NCBI RefSeq assembly: GCF_023701745.1
Contig: NZ_JAJOZB010000001.1
Span: forward strand, 4,594,501 to 4,658,500
DNA length: 64,000 nt
From: Streptomyces sp. RKAG293
GTDB taxonomy: Bacteria > Actinomycetota > Actinomycetes > Streptomycetales > Streptomycetaceae
Reading direction: 5' to 3'
Part shown: positions 26,405 through 35,389 of the stretch, piece by piece
How positions within the stretch are numbered: the first letter of the stretch is position 1
How the letters are laid out: each line of letters opens with the position of its first letter
Position numbers and translations under genes: made by a program
Notes under the pieces: model-generated
The model's input: only the letters and a program-made list of their open reading frames with translations
The model's database searches: none
What the model was told of the DNA's origin: nothing

Positions 26405-27905
26405 CCGCCGCCACCAGTTCCTCCAGGGCGTCGTGGCGTATGCGGTGCGAGGGCATACCGCCGCCGACCAGCGCGTCCATACTGCTGCGGATCATCCCGG
26501 CCGGGCCCGAGAGATAGGCGTCGTACGCCTCCCACGGGCCGTACTGCCGCACGATGTCCGGCAGCGGGCCCGACAGGCTGCTGCTCGGGGTGTCGGCGAC
26601 CACCGGGCGCACGGAGAGCCAGGAGTGCTCCTCCTGCATACGGAGCATCGTGTCGAGGTCGTACAGGTCGTGGTCGTGGCGCGCACCGTAGAAGACCTCG
26701 ACCGAGCGCTTGCGGCCGTGCTCGACGACGTCCTCGACCAGCGCCTTGATCGGCGCGATGCCGGTACCGCCCCCGACGCACAGCAGTCCGCTGTCCGTGG
26801 TGTGGTCGACGACCATGGAACCGGCCGGCGGGCCGAGCCGGATCACGTCGCCCGGCCGCGCCCGGTGCACCAGCGCGTTGCTGACCCAGCCGGCCGGGAC
26901 CGCCTTCACGTGGAAGGAGAGCAGACCGTCCGAGCGGGGCGCCGAGGCGAAGGAGTAGTGCCGCCACACCCGCGGCCACCAGGGCGTTTCGAGCGACGTG
27001 TACTGGCCGGCCAGGAACGGGTACGGCTGGTCGGGCCGTACGGTCACCACGGCGATGTCCTGGGTGCGGGGCTCGTGCGAGACGATCTCGGCCTGCCACC
27101 ACGGCGGCGCGTGCCGCTCGTCGGCGGCGGCCGCGTCGATCATCACCTGCGAGATCACCGTGTAGGCGCGTACCCACGCGGCCTCGGTCAGCGGGTCCCA
27201 GACGGCCGCGGCGTACCGGCTGAGCGCCCCGATCAGGGCCTCGCCGACGGCGGGGTAGTGCTCCGGCTGCGTCCCGTACTTGCGGTGGCCGCGGCCGAGG
27301 TTGGTCAGGTACTCGACGAGCGTCTCGGTGTCGTCGATGTGCTCGGCCGCGGTGAGCAGGGCCTTCAGGATCCGGTCGCGCTGGGCGTCCATGGCCGCCG
27401 GGAAGAGCTCGCGCAGTTCCGGGTGCCGGATGAACAGCAGGGCGTAGAAGTAGCCGGTGGTCCGGTCGGCGACCGGAGCGACCTCCGCCATGGTCCGCCG
27501 GATCAGCAGCGCGTCCGGCGAGGCCGCGGACGCGGGTGCGGCCTGGGAGCCGGGGAGGCGCGGCGCGGGCTCCGGCATGGGGGCCGGGGCGGGTTCCGGG
27601 GCGAGTACCGGCGCGGCCTCCGGCGGGGGTGCGTGCCCGTCCGGCGGCTGATCCGCCTGGTGGCCCGTCTGCTCCTGTGCCTGTGCCTGCGCCTGCTCCT
27701 GCTCCTGCTGGTCCGCCTGTTGCTGGGCCCGCTGCTTGCGGGCGGCGGCCCTGCCGACGGGTCTTATGGCGGCCGGGGACCTGCTGGGTATTTCGGATTC
27801 ACCGCCGTCCGCCGTGCGTTGATGCGAGTCGGTTTCCCGTTCGGGCGGAGTGAACCAGCCCCGGTTCGGATCCGTCTCGGCCGAGTTGGTGGTCAGAGCG
27901 TCCAT
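26397..27905 (-). CDS. Flavohemoprotein-like nitric oxide dioxygenase with a long N-terminal extension
   Basis: A 502-aa protein. Residues 1-130 are disordered, with a Gln/Ala run (QQADQQEQEQAQAQAQEQ) and a Pro/Ala stretch. A globin domain covers about 132-258 (GYFYALLFIRHPELRELFP; proximal His216 in QPEHYP). An FAD domain has RHYSFASAP at 315-323, and the NAD domain has GGGTGIAPIKAL near 378. This layout oxidises NO to nitrate using NAD(P)H. The long extension is absent from ordinary Hmp proteins (about 400 aa). First gene of a coupled pair with the PNPOx-family gene. Upstream, GTGTCACGC is repeated at 27948 and 27973. Confidence 0.85.
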   Translation of the reverse strand: MDALTTNSAETDPNRGWFTPPERETDSHQRTADGGESEIPSRSPAAIRPVGRAAARKQRAQQQADQQEQEQAQAQAQEQTGHQADQPPDGHAPPPEAAPVLAPEPAPAPMPEPAPRLPGSQAAPASAASPDALLIRRTMAEVAPVADRTTGYFYALLFIRHPELRELFPAAMDAQRDRILKALLTAAEHIDDTETLVEYLTNLGRGHRKYGTQPEHYPAVGEALIGALSRYAAAVWDPLTEAAWVRAYTVISQVMIDAAAADERHAPPWWQAEIVSHEPRTQDIAVVTVRPDQPYPFLAGQYTSLETPWWPRVWRHYSFASAPRSDGLLSFHVKAVPAGWVSNALVHRARPGDVIRLGPPAGSMVVDHTTDSGLLCVGGGTGIAPIKALVEDVVEHGRKRSVEVFYGARHDHDLYDLDTMLRMQEEHSWLSVRPVVADTPSSSLSGPLPDIVRQYGPWEAYDAYLSGPAGMIRSSMDALVGGGMPSHRIRHDALEELVAAGD

Positions 27906-28226
27906 CGTGAACTTCGCCTCGAACTTCCCCGGTCGATTTCCCGACGTGTGTCACGCGTGGTGGGTTGCGAGCGTGTCACGCAGGGGCGGCGCATCGGACA
28001 AATAGCCGGAAGCACAGGAAACGGGGCTGCATTCAGGTTAGGATCCGTCGGCTTGCGGCGGCCCGAGGCGCTCGAACGCAGTCGACCATACCCGGAACGC
28101 GCTGTTCGACAAGCCCCGTTGGCCGATTCACCGGAGCACGTTGGCCAAATCCCGTGACCCTTCCCACAGAGTCACGGAATTCGGTTTGGACAACGTCAGC
28201 CGGGTATCAGTTGTGGCCCCATTCGG
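27906..28226. other. 321-bp intergenic region upstream of the flavohemoprotein gene
   Basis: No convincing gene. It holds the direct repeat GTGTCACGC (27948-27956 and 27973-27981, 25 bp apart), and near its right end the inverted repeat CCGTGAC / GTCACGG (28152-28158 / 28171-28177), which could end the HAD transcript. It should contain the flavohemoprotein promoter. I could not identify an NsrR-type site. Confidence 0.5.
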
Positions 28227-28871
28227 TCATTCACGATCGAATTGATTCACCAGGGCAAAGGCCTCACGCAAGTCGCGACCCGAATAGGCATGAGTGGCCA
28301 GATCCCGTACATAGTGGTCACCGTTCACCGCCACCGACGTCGGCACCACCCCGAACAGCGCCGCGTCCGACAGCGAGTCCCCGTAGGCCACGCAGTCCGC
28401 CCGCGTCACCCCGTACTGGGCGCAGAGTTCATCGGCGATGCCCACCTTCGACTCCGGCACCAGGATCCCCGCCAGATCGAGCACCGCTTCGGGCGCGAAG
28501 GGCACCGGCGGGAAGACCGACGAGCGCGCCTCGTGCACGCCCCACTCGCGCAGCCGCCCCACGAAGAAGTCCGGCGACAGGGAGATCACCGCGCAGTGGT
28601 CACCGCGATCGGTGATCTCCGTCCAGACCTCGCGTATGCCGTCGAGCCACGGCGCACCCTCGAAGGCGGCCTGCAGCCGCTCCTCCGTCAGCGTCGCCCA
28701 CAGCGCGTACACCCGCTCCGCGAACCCCGGCGGGTCCAGGGTGCCCCGGATCAGCCCGCCTTCCAGCTCCTGGATCTCCTCGACCATGTCCAGCTCCCGG
28801 GCCAGCTCCAGGCTCGCCGAGGAGCCGTGCATCAAGGTGCCGTCCATGTCGAAAATGTGCAGCCGTGCCAC
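28227..28871 (-). CDS. HAD-family phosphatase (SerB-like)
   Basis: A 214-aa HAD hydrolase. Motif I is HIFDMDGTLMHG with nucleophile Asp8 and acid/base Asp10, motif II SLS, motif III Lys in ESKVG and motif IV VAYGDSLSDAALF. The cap region fits phosphoserine-phosphatase-like enzymes; the substrate is unknown. I chose the GTG at 28871 because GGGAG lies 8 nt upstream and motif I starts right after; the frame is open to 28982. A parS palindrome lies upstream. Confidence 0.88.
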   Translation of the reverse strand: MARLHIFDMDGTLMHGSSASLELARELDMVEEIQELEGGLIRGTLDPPGFAERVYALWATLTEERLQAAFEGAPWLDGIREVWTEITDRGDHCAVISLSPDFFVGRLREWGVHEARSSVFPPVPFAPEAVLDLAGILVPESKVGIADELCAQYGVTRADCVAYGDSLSDAALFGVVPTSVAVNGDHYVRDLATHAYSGRDLREAFALVNQFDRE

Positions 28872-28997
28872 GCGAGCGTCTCCCTGCTTCGTACCGGTCC
28901 CGCCTACGCGGAGATACTCCCAGCGTGCGACGGGATCCACCGATCGGGCCACTCGATTTGTGCGGCAGGGACGCCGTGCCACGGCTCCGGCGGTGAT

Positions 28998-29011
28998 GTT
29001 CCACGTGGAAC
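28998..29011. promoter_or_regulatory. parS: parS site (GTTCCACGTGGAAC) inside a larger palindrome
   Basis: Symmetric 14-bp parS. It is the centre of a longer inverted repeat from 28987 to 29022 broken only by one G/G mismatch each side. This lies after the DUF4097 stop, so the same DNA may also form a terminator hairpin. Confidence 0.93.
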
Positions 29012-29075
29012 ATCACGGCCGGAGAACGCCACCGGTGCCGACCGTCATAGGCCGTGGAGCACCCTCGGCGACGGG

Positions 29076-29825
29076 TCAGGACCCCACCCGGCTGACCGTG
29101 ACATCGCCGGAGCCCGTCTTCGCCTGGATGCGCGCGGTGGCCGACGGGTCGGTCGGCACCGACACGGTCCTGTCGCCCGAGCCCGTGCTGACATCGATCG
29201 CGTACGGGCCCCCGGGCACCTGGACGGTGACATCACCCGACGACGCCTTCGTCATGACCTTCTGCGGCGGCTTGGCGAACGTGAGCCGGATGTTGCCCGA
29301 CGACGCGGTCGCGCTGACGTCGGCTCCACCGAGTCCGGTGGCCGTCAGATCGCCCGAGCTCGCCGAGGTGGTCAGCGCCCCCGCGATCCCGGAGACATCG
29401 ATATCGCCCGAGTGCGTCGTCAGATCCGCCGAGGCGACCCCCTGCACGTCGACGTCCCCGCTGCTCGTGCTCACCTTCACGCTCACCCCGGCGGGCACGG
29501 TCAGTTCGTAGTCGATCGAGCAGTTGTCGCAGCCGTTGATGAACGTCAGCCGGCCGTTCTCGACCTTCTGACCAGGAGTCGGCTTGTCGTCTCCGTGATA
29601 GCGCACCGTCCGGTGGATGGTGACCCCGCCGCCCGTGCCCGGCCGGATGCGGACATCCCCGCTTCCGGTGCCCACCTCGACGGCACTGACCGGGCCCGCG
29701 GCCTTCGCGTCATCGACGGCCTTGTGCTCCGGGCTGCTGTGGATGCTCACCCCGTCGCAGCCCGTGAGCGCGGCTCCCAGGATGAGCGCGGACACGATCA
29801 GTACGGCGGAACGCTTGGCTGTCAT
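29076..29825 (-). CDS. DUF4097-type beta-helical lipoprotein
   Basis: A 249-aa protein with a lipoprotein signal (AVLIVSALILGAALTGC, lipobox Cys near residue 24), so it should be anchored on the outer face of the membrane. The mature part is built from short beta repeats each marked by S-G-D/N (TGSGDV, SSGDV, HSGDI, SSGDL, SSGNI, SSGDV, GSGD, GSGDV), the pattern of DUF4097 adhesin-like domains. A CDNC pair near residue 106 may form a disulfide. Function unknown. GGGGAGA precedes the ATG. Confidence 0.85.
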   Translation of the reverse strand: MTAKRSAVLIVSALILGAALTGCDGVSIHSSPEHKAVDDAKAAGPVSAVEVGTGSGDVRIRPGTGGGVTIHRTVRYHGDDKPTPGQKVENGRLTFINGCDNCSIDYELTVPAGVSVKVSTSSGDVDVQGVASADLTTHSGDIDVSGIAGALTTSASSGDLTATGLGGADVSATASSGNIRLTFAKPPQKVMTKASSGDVTVQVPGGPYAIDVSTGSGDRTVSVPTDPSATARIQAKTGSGDVTVSRVGS

Positions 29826-29935
29826 CACAGTCTCCCCGATCGCCGGAACCCTCGTCCGACGCTCCGCAACCAACCTAAGGTCCGCCCATCACCGGTCCCA
29901 TGCGGTCATCAGGTCTCTTGATACGGGTGCTAGCA

Positions 29936-31333
29936 CTACCTCCAGCCCTCCGGATCCACGCCTCCCGGCACCCCGGCGGCCTCGTCGTACGGCTCCCGGG
30001 CGAACACGAAGGATCCCAGGTCGAGATGGCGCACCTCGCCGTCGTCACCGTGCACCACGCGCAGCGTCTCCCCCGCGTAGTAGCCGTCGAGACCGGTCCA
30101 GGTCCCGTCCGGCTCCGCCCTGAACAGGGCGCCACGGCCCCGCCCGTCCAGTGCCGTCAGCTCCACGTCGCGCTCCGCGCGCAGCCGCAGCACGAACGGT
30201 GTGGTGCCCCAGTACCAGGGGCCGGTGAGGGCCAGCAGCGCCGGGTCAGCCGCCGACCGCGGGCGCCACGGCTCGGGGAAGCGCGGCTCGTTGTCCGCGA
30301 CGATCGCCAGCAGGTCGGCCGCGACGGAGGCGACCTGCGGCCCGGACGTGGCGTTGGTCAGCACCAGTGCTCCCACGCCGTCCTCGACGCTCACCCACAG
30401 CGTCGCCAGGAAGCCCGGCATGGACCCGGTGTGTCCCGCCAGCAGCCGGCCGTCGCGGCGCAGCAGCTGGACGCCCAGCCCGTAGCCGGGGTCCCGGTCC
30501 TCCCCGGCCGGCGCCGCGGCCGGGGTACGCATCTCGGCGACGGTCGCGGCGCTCAGCACCCGCTCGTCGCCCCCGGTCAGGAACACCGCCCAGCGGCACA
30601 GATCGTCCGCAGTGGACCACAGCTGGCCGGCCGGCGCCATCCGCCCGGTGTCGTGCAGCGGTTCCGGCTGCATCACGTCGGCCCACGGATGCACCGCCCA
30701 GCCGCCCGCGTGCGGTGCCTGCGGCAGCAGCGTCGTCCGCGTCATGCCCAGCGGCTCCAGCGCCTCCGCACGCAGCACGTCGCCCCACGGCTTCCCCCGC
30801 AGCTTCTCCACGAGCGCACCCAGCAGGGCGAACCCCGGGTTGGAGTAGTGATGGATGCGGCCGGCCGGATGCTTCACCGGTGCCGCGCCGAGCAGGTCGG
30901 CCAGCTCGGGGCGCAGCTCACCGGAGGTGCGCTCCCACCAGGGACCGGGGGTCTCGGCCGCCAGTCCCGAGGTGTGCGCGAGGAGTTGGGCGATCGTCGC
31001 CCGGGCCGGCTCGGTGTCGGGCAGGTGCAGCCCGAGGGGGTCCGCCAGGTCCAGCAGGCCCTCGTCCCGCAGCCGCATCACCAGCACCGCCACGAAGGTC
31101 TTGGTCAGCGACCCGATCCGGTACTGGGTGTCCCCGTCGGGGCCGTGCCCCTCCATCATGCTGCGGCCGCTCGTCCAGACCGTGGCCCCGTCCCGCACCA
31201 CCGCACCCACCATCGACGGCGTACGGCCCTCGGCCTGCGCTCTGGCGAGCCGGTGCAGCAGGGCACGACGGGTGGTGGGCAGCAGTTCCTCCGCCGTCGG
31301 TGCGGCGGGAGGTACGTCAGGTGTCTCGGACAT
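29936..31333 (-). CDS. Serine hydrolase, beta-lactamase class C / D-Ala-D-Ala carboxypeptidase family
   Basis: A 465-aa serine hydrolase. The catalytic motifs are SLTK (SxxK) in YRIGSLTKTFVAVLV, the Tyr motif YSN in HHYSNPGFALLG and the third motif HTG in AGHTGSMPGFL. There is no signal peptide, so it is probably cytoplasmic and more likely an esterase or peptidase than a true beta-lactamase. The last 100 residues form a separate beta-rich domain. The ATG at 31333 (MSETPDV) has GAGG upstream. Divergent from the RibD-like gene with a 97-bp gap. Confidence 0.88.
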   Translation of the reverse strand: MSETPDVPPAAPTAEELLPTTRRALLHRLARAQAEGRTPSMVGAVVRDGATVWTSGRSMMEGHGPDGDTQYRIGSLTKTFVAVLVMRLRDEGLLDLADPLGLHLPDTEPARATIAQLLAHTSGLAAETPGPWWERTSGELRPELADLLGAAPVKHPAGRIHHYSNPGFALLGALVEKLRGKPWGDVLRAEALEPLGMTRTTLLPQAPHAGGWAVHPWADVMQPEPLHDTGRMAPAGQLWSTADDLCRWAVFLTGGDERVLSAATVAEMRTPAAAPAGEDRDPGYGLGVQLLRRDGRLLAGHTGSMPGFLATLWVSVEDGVGALVLTNATSGPQVASVAADLLAIVADNEPRFPEPWRPRSAADPALLALTGPWYWGTTPFVLRLRAERDVELTALDGRGRGALFRAEPDGTWTGLDGYYAGETLRVVHGDDGEVRHLDLGSFVFAREPYDEAAGVPGGVDPEGWR

Positions 31334-31430
31334 GCGGGTCAGCCTCGCAGAAACCGTGCCGATCGCTCGATGAGTTTCCCGGGCCGCGCCGGTCTGTACG
31401 CGTGAGACCGACTCACGGAAGGCTGACGCC

Positions 31431-31997
31431 ATGCGGAAACTGATCTACGGCATGAACCTGACCCTGGACGGCTACATCGCCGCGGCCGGCGACGACATCG
31501 GCTGGAGCGGACCGCCGAGCGACGACCTGTTCCAGTTCTGGTCGGACCAGTTGCAGGCGACCGACCTGTCGCTGTACGGGCGCAATCTGTGGCAGACGAT
31601 GAGCTCCTACTGGCCGACCGGCGACCAGCAGCCCAACGCCACCCCGGCGGAGATCGAGTTCGCGCGCCGCTGGCGGGGCATGTCGAAGGTGGTGTTCTCC
31701 TCGACGATCGACGAGGTCGACTGGAACACCCGCCTGGTCACCGGCGACGCGGTCGCCGAGATCACCCGGCTCAAGGCCGAGGACGGCGGCCCGATGGACA
31801 TCGGCGGCGCGACGCTCGCCGGGGCGGCCATGCGGGCCGGGCTGATTGACGAGTACGTGCTGGCCACCGCGCCGGTCCTGGTGGGCGGCGGCACGCCGTT
31901 CTTCACCGCGCTGGACAACTGGGTGAACCTCAACCTGGTGGAGACGCGGACGCTTTCCGGCGGCGTGATCCTGACCAGGTACGAGACGAGGCGCTGA
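31431..31997 (+). CDS. Dihydrofolate reductase-family (RibD C-terminal-like) protein
   Basis: A 188-aa single-domain protein. MRKLIYGMNLTLDGYIAAAG, LYGRNLWQTM, VVFSSTI and the ending ETRTLSGGVILTRYE match the RibD C-terminal/DHFR-like family. Such stand-alone proteins reduce pterin- or deaminated-pyrimidine-like substrates with NAD(P)H; the true substrate is rarely known. GGAAGG lies before the ATG. Convergent with dnaB; a weak hairpin (GATGTCG / CGACATC, 32029-32046) lies between. Confidence 0.85.
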   Translation: MRKLIYGMNLTLDGYIAAAGDDIGWSGPPSDDLFQFWSDQLQATDLSLYGRNLWQTMSSYWPTGDQQPNATPAEIEFARRWRGMSKVVFSSTIDEVDWNTRLVTGDAVAEITRLKAEDGGPMDIGGATLAGAAMRAGLIDEYVLATAPVLVGGGTPFFTALDNWVNLNLVETRTLSGGVILTRYETRR

Positions 31998-32103
31998 GCA
32001 GCAGCACCCACCCGCTGGTCTCACGGTGATGTCGTGGACGACATCGGTACGACACGGCCCGTGCGATGACGACATCAGCCGCGAGACCCTCCAGTCCGGG
32101 CCC

Positions 32104-33599
32104 TCAGGTCTGCGCCATGTCCACGAAGCGTGAGTAGTGGCCCTGGAAGGCCACGGTGATCGTCGCGGTGGGGCCGTTACGGTGCTTGGCGACGATGAGG
32201 TCCGCCTCGCCCGCGCGCGGGGACTCCTTCTCGTAGGCGTCCTCGCGGTGCAGCAGGATGACCATGTCGGCGTCCTGCTCGATGGAGCCGGACTCACGGA
32301 GGTCGGAGACCATCGGCTTCTTGTCCGTGCGCTGTTCGGGGCCACGGTTCAGCTGGGAGAGCGCGATGACGGGGACCTCGAGCTCCTTGGCCAGCAGCTT
32401 GAGGTTTCGGGACATGTCCGAGACCTCCTGCTGACGGCTCTCGGGGCGCCGGGATCCGCCGGACTGCATCAGCTGCAGATAGTCGATGACGACCAGCCGC
32501 AGATCGTTGCGCTGCTTGAGGCGGCGGCACTTGGCGCGGATCTCCATCATCGACAGGTTCGGCGAGTCGTCGATGAAGAGGGGCGCCGCCGACACGTCCG
32601 GCATCCGCCGGGCGAGCCGCGTCCAGTCCTCGTCCGTCATGCTGCCGGACCGCATGTGGTGCAGTGCGACCCGTGCCTCCGCCGACAGCAGGCGCATCGC
32701 GATCTCGTTGCGGCCCATTTCGAGGGAGAACACGACGCTGGGCATGCCGCTGCCGATCGAGCAGGCGCGGGCGAAGTCCAGCGCCAGGGTCGACTTACCC
32801 ATGGCGGGGCGGGCCGCGATGACGATCATCTGGCCCGGGTGGAGCCCGTTCGTCAGCGAGTCGAGGTCCGTGAACCCGGTGGGGACACCGGACATCCCGC
32901 CGCTGCGGGACCCGATCGCCTCGATCTCGTCGAGGGCGCCCTCCATGATCTCGGAGAGCGGGAGGTAGTCCTCGGACGTGCGCTGCTCGGTGACCGCGTA
33001 GATCTCCGCCTGGGCGGAGTTGACGATCTCGTCCACGTCGCCGTCGGCCGCGTATCCCATCTGGGTGATGCGGGTGCCCGCTTCGACGAGGCGGCGCAGG
33101 ACGGCGCGCTCGTGCACGATCTCGGCGTAGTACTCGGCGTTGGCCGCCGTGGGGACCGCGTTGACCAGGGTGTGGAGGTACGGGGCGCCGCCGACGCGGG
33201 TGATCTCACCGCGCTTGACCAGTTCGGCGGCGGTGGTGATGGGGTCGGCCGGCTCGCCCCGGGCGTACAGGTCGAGGATCGCGGTGTAGATGGTCTCGTG
33301 AGCCGGACGGTAGAAGTCCTGGCCCTTGAGCACCTCGACGACATCGGCGATGGCGTCCTTGGACAGCAGCATGCCGCCGAGGACGGACTGCTCGGCGTCG
33401 AGGTCCTGCGGCGGTACGCGCTCGAAACCGCCGCCGCCCTCGGACCAGTTGCTGCGGTCCTCGCCGTCGTCCTTCTTGTTGCGCTTGCCGCCCTGTCCCG
33501 AACGGAAGTGGGTGACCGGCAGCCGGTCACCAGGACCGCTGTCGGGGGGAACGGCGGTTCGTCCCCCCAGTGGTCGTCCGCGGGTTCGGGTTGGGTCAC
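32104..33599 (-). CDS. dnaB: Replicative DNA helicase DnaB, with an apparent one-base frame break near the N-terminus
   Basis: The body reads FERVPPQDLDAEQSVLGGML, then the RecA-like helicase with Walker A RPAMGKST, VVIDYLQLMQSGG and the C-terminal YSRFVDMA, as in Streptomyces DnaB. The best start is the GTG at 33599: GGAGGAGG lies just upstream and it gives MTQPEPADDHWGDEPPFPP. That frame does not join the body; the body frame continues as DSGPGDRLPV. One extra C in the six-base run at 33544-33549 (or a base in the run at 33563-33568) would fuse them. So either the sequence lacks one base or the ribosome shifts. Essential gene, so a null is unlikely. Confidence 0.9.
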
Positions 33600-33745
33600 C
33601 CCGCCACCTCCTCCGTCCGACCTGGCGCCATACCGTGCGTCTCTTTCTTACGCCACGGCTCTGACAATTGAGACACCCGGCTCCTCGTACGGCGCGTCGG
33701 GCAGGGGGCTCACGGTAGGGCCCAGAAGACCGTTGGCCAAGACGG

Positions 33746-33834
33746 TTATCCACAGGCCCTGTGGACGGAGGCATCCAACCTGTGGAGAAGCCGCCTCAAC
33801 CTGTGTACAGGCCTTGGGAAACCGCTGTGGACAA
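33746..33834. promoter_or_regulatory. Cluster of DnaA-box-like 9-mers upstream of dnaB
   Basis: TTATCCACA (33746-33754), TGTGGACGG (33760), TGTGGAGAA (33781), TGTGTACAG (33802) and TGTGGACAA (33826-33834) lie within 90 bp. The last is an exact reverse complement of the Streptomyces DnaA box TTGTCCACA; the others have one or more mismatches. A further TGTGGATGA is at 34000. The 419-bp dnaB/MATE gap otherwise holds no clear gene. Confidence 0.55.
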
Positions 33835-33985
33835 ACACACAATCAGCCGACCTGAACCGCCCTGACCTGGCCTTTCAGCATCTGCTGGCTGTGCAGAAGA
33901 AAAACTTTCGCCGCTGGGCCAAGATCGCGACAAACCACGCGGAGGAGATCACTCTGCGCAGTCACCCGTAATAGTTGATCAGGCC

Positions 33986-34014
33986 TTGCAGGTATTACTT
34001 GTGGATGATTATCC
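33986..34014 (+). promoter_or_regulatory. Probable promoter of the MATE gene
   Basis: TTGCAG (33986-33991) and TTATCC (34009-34014) are 17 bp apart. The predicted start falls on or next to the GTG codons at 34019 and 34022, so a leaderless transcript is likely. A DnaA-box-like TGTGGATGA overlaps the spacer. Confidence 0.4.
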
Positions 34015-34018
34015 TGAG

Positions 34019-35389
34019 GTGGTGAACCCGGTCGCCGAGCCTCCCCAGAAGAGCCGCCCCCGCCACCTCTCCAAGGAGACCCGGCGGCGGCACGACCGGG
34101 AGATCATCGCACTCGCCGTGCCCGCCTTCGGCGCACTCGTCGCCGAGCCGCTCTTCGTCATGGTCGACAGCGCCGTCGTCGGCCACCTCGGCACCCCGCA
34201 ACTCGCCGGACTCGGCGTCGCGGCCGCCCTGCTGACCACCGCCGTCAACATCTTCGTCTTCCTCGCCTACGCCACCACCGCCGCCGTGGCCCGCCGGGTC
34301 GGCGCGGGCGACCTGCCGGGCGCGATCCGCCAGGGCATGGACGGCATCTGGCTCGCCCTGCTGCTCGGCGTCGCCGTCATCGCGCTCGTCGTCCCCACGG
34401 CTCCGGCACTCGTCGGCCTCTTCGGAGCGTCCGACACCGCCGCACCGTTCGCCGTCACCTACCTGCGGATCAGTGCGTTCGGCATCCCCGCCATGCTCGC
34501 CGTCCTCGCCGCCACCGGCGTGCTGCGCGGCCTCCAGGACACCAGGACGCCGCTCTACGTGGCGCTCGGCGGCTTCACGGCCAACGCGGGGCTCAACGTG
34601 GCCCTGGTCTACGGCGCGGGGCTGGGCATCGCCGGCTCCGCCTGGGGAACGGTCATCGCCCAGAACGGCATGGCCGCGGTGTACCTGTACGTCGTCGTCC
34701 GCGGAGCGCGCCGGCACGGCGCGTCGCTGCGCCCGGACGCCGCGGGCATCCGGGCCTGCGCCCAGGCGGGCGTTCCGCTGCTGATCCGCACGCTGAGCCT
34801 GCGGGCGGTCCTGCTGATCGCCACCGCGGTCGCCGCCGGGCTGGGCGACACCGAGATCGCCGCCCACCAGATCACGCTCACCCTCTGGTCGCTGCTGGCC
34901 TTCGCCCTCGATGCCATCGCCATCGCGGGGCAGGCCATCATCGGCCGCTATCTGGGCGCGGACGACCCCGCGGGCGCCCGGGCCGCCTGCCGCCGGATGG
35001 TGCAGTGGGGCATCGCATCCGGCGTGCTGCTGGGGCTGCTGGTGGTCGCGAGCCGCCCGCTGATCGCGACGCTCTTCACCTCCGACCCGTCCGTGCGGAG
35101 CGCCCTCATGCCGGTCCTGCTGGTGGTCGCCGTCAGCCAGCCGGTCTCCGGCATCGTCTTCATCCTCGACGGTGTCCTGATGGGCGCGGGCGACGGGCGC
35201 TACCTCGCCTGGTCCATGCTCGGCACGCTGGCCGTCTTCGCCCCCGTCGCGCTCGCCGTCCCGGCCCTCGGAGGCGGCCTCACCGCCCTGTGGTGGGCCA
35301 TGACGCTGATGATGCTGACCCGGCTCGTCGCGCTCCAGCTGCGGGCGCGATCCGGCCGCTGGATCGTCACCGGTGCGGTGCGGGCGTAG
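34019..35389 (+). CDS. MATE-family efflux transporter
   Basis: A 456-aa protein with 12 membrane segments in two halves. AVPAFGALVAEPLFVMVDSA then VVGHLGTPQLAGLGVA and GVLRGLQDTRTPLYVALGG are DinF/MATE hallmarks. It should export cationic or other small molecules in exchange for protons or sodium; the substrate is unknown. GTG codons at 34019 and 34022 are equal candidates. Its 3' end overlaps the convergent nitroreductase-like gene by 23 bp, so transcripts may collide. In S. coelicolor the orthologous gene lies between rplI and dnaB, to my knowledge without intervening genes. Confidence 0.9.
   Translation: MVNPVAEPPQKSRPRHLSKETRRRHDREIIALAVPAFGALVAEPLFVMVDSAVVGHLGTPQLAGLGVAAALLTTAVNIFVFLAYATTAAVARRVGAGDLPGAIRQGMDGIWLALLLGVAVIALVVPTAPALVGLFGASDTAAPFAVTYLRISAFGIPAMLAVLAATGVLRGLQDTRTPLYVALGGFTANAGLNVALVYGAGLGIAGSAWGTVIAQNGMAAVYLYVVVRGARRHGASLRPDAAGIRACAQAGVPLLIRTLSLRAVLLIATAVAAGLGDTEIAAHQITLTLWSLLAFALDAIAIAGQAIIGRYLGADDPAGARAACRRMVQWGIASGVLLGLLVVASRPLIATLFTSDPSVRSALMPVLLVVAVSQPVSGIVFILDGVLMGAGDGRYLAWSMLGTLAVFAPVALAVPALGGGLTALWWAMTLMMLTRLVALQLRARSGRWIVTGAVRA

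Noticed and set aside
26903-26916. CCTTCACGTGGAAG resembling parS inside the flavohemoprotein gene
   Set aside because: The outer bases differ from the parS consensus at three positions and the text is explained by the codons for T-F-H-V-K.
33843-33971. Open plus-strand stretch reading ...FQHLLAVQKKNFRRWAKIAT... before MATE
   Set aside because: No suitable start codon with ribosome site; it overlaps promoter DNA and DnaA-box-like sites.
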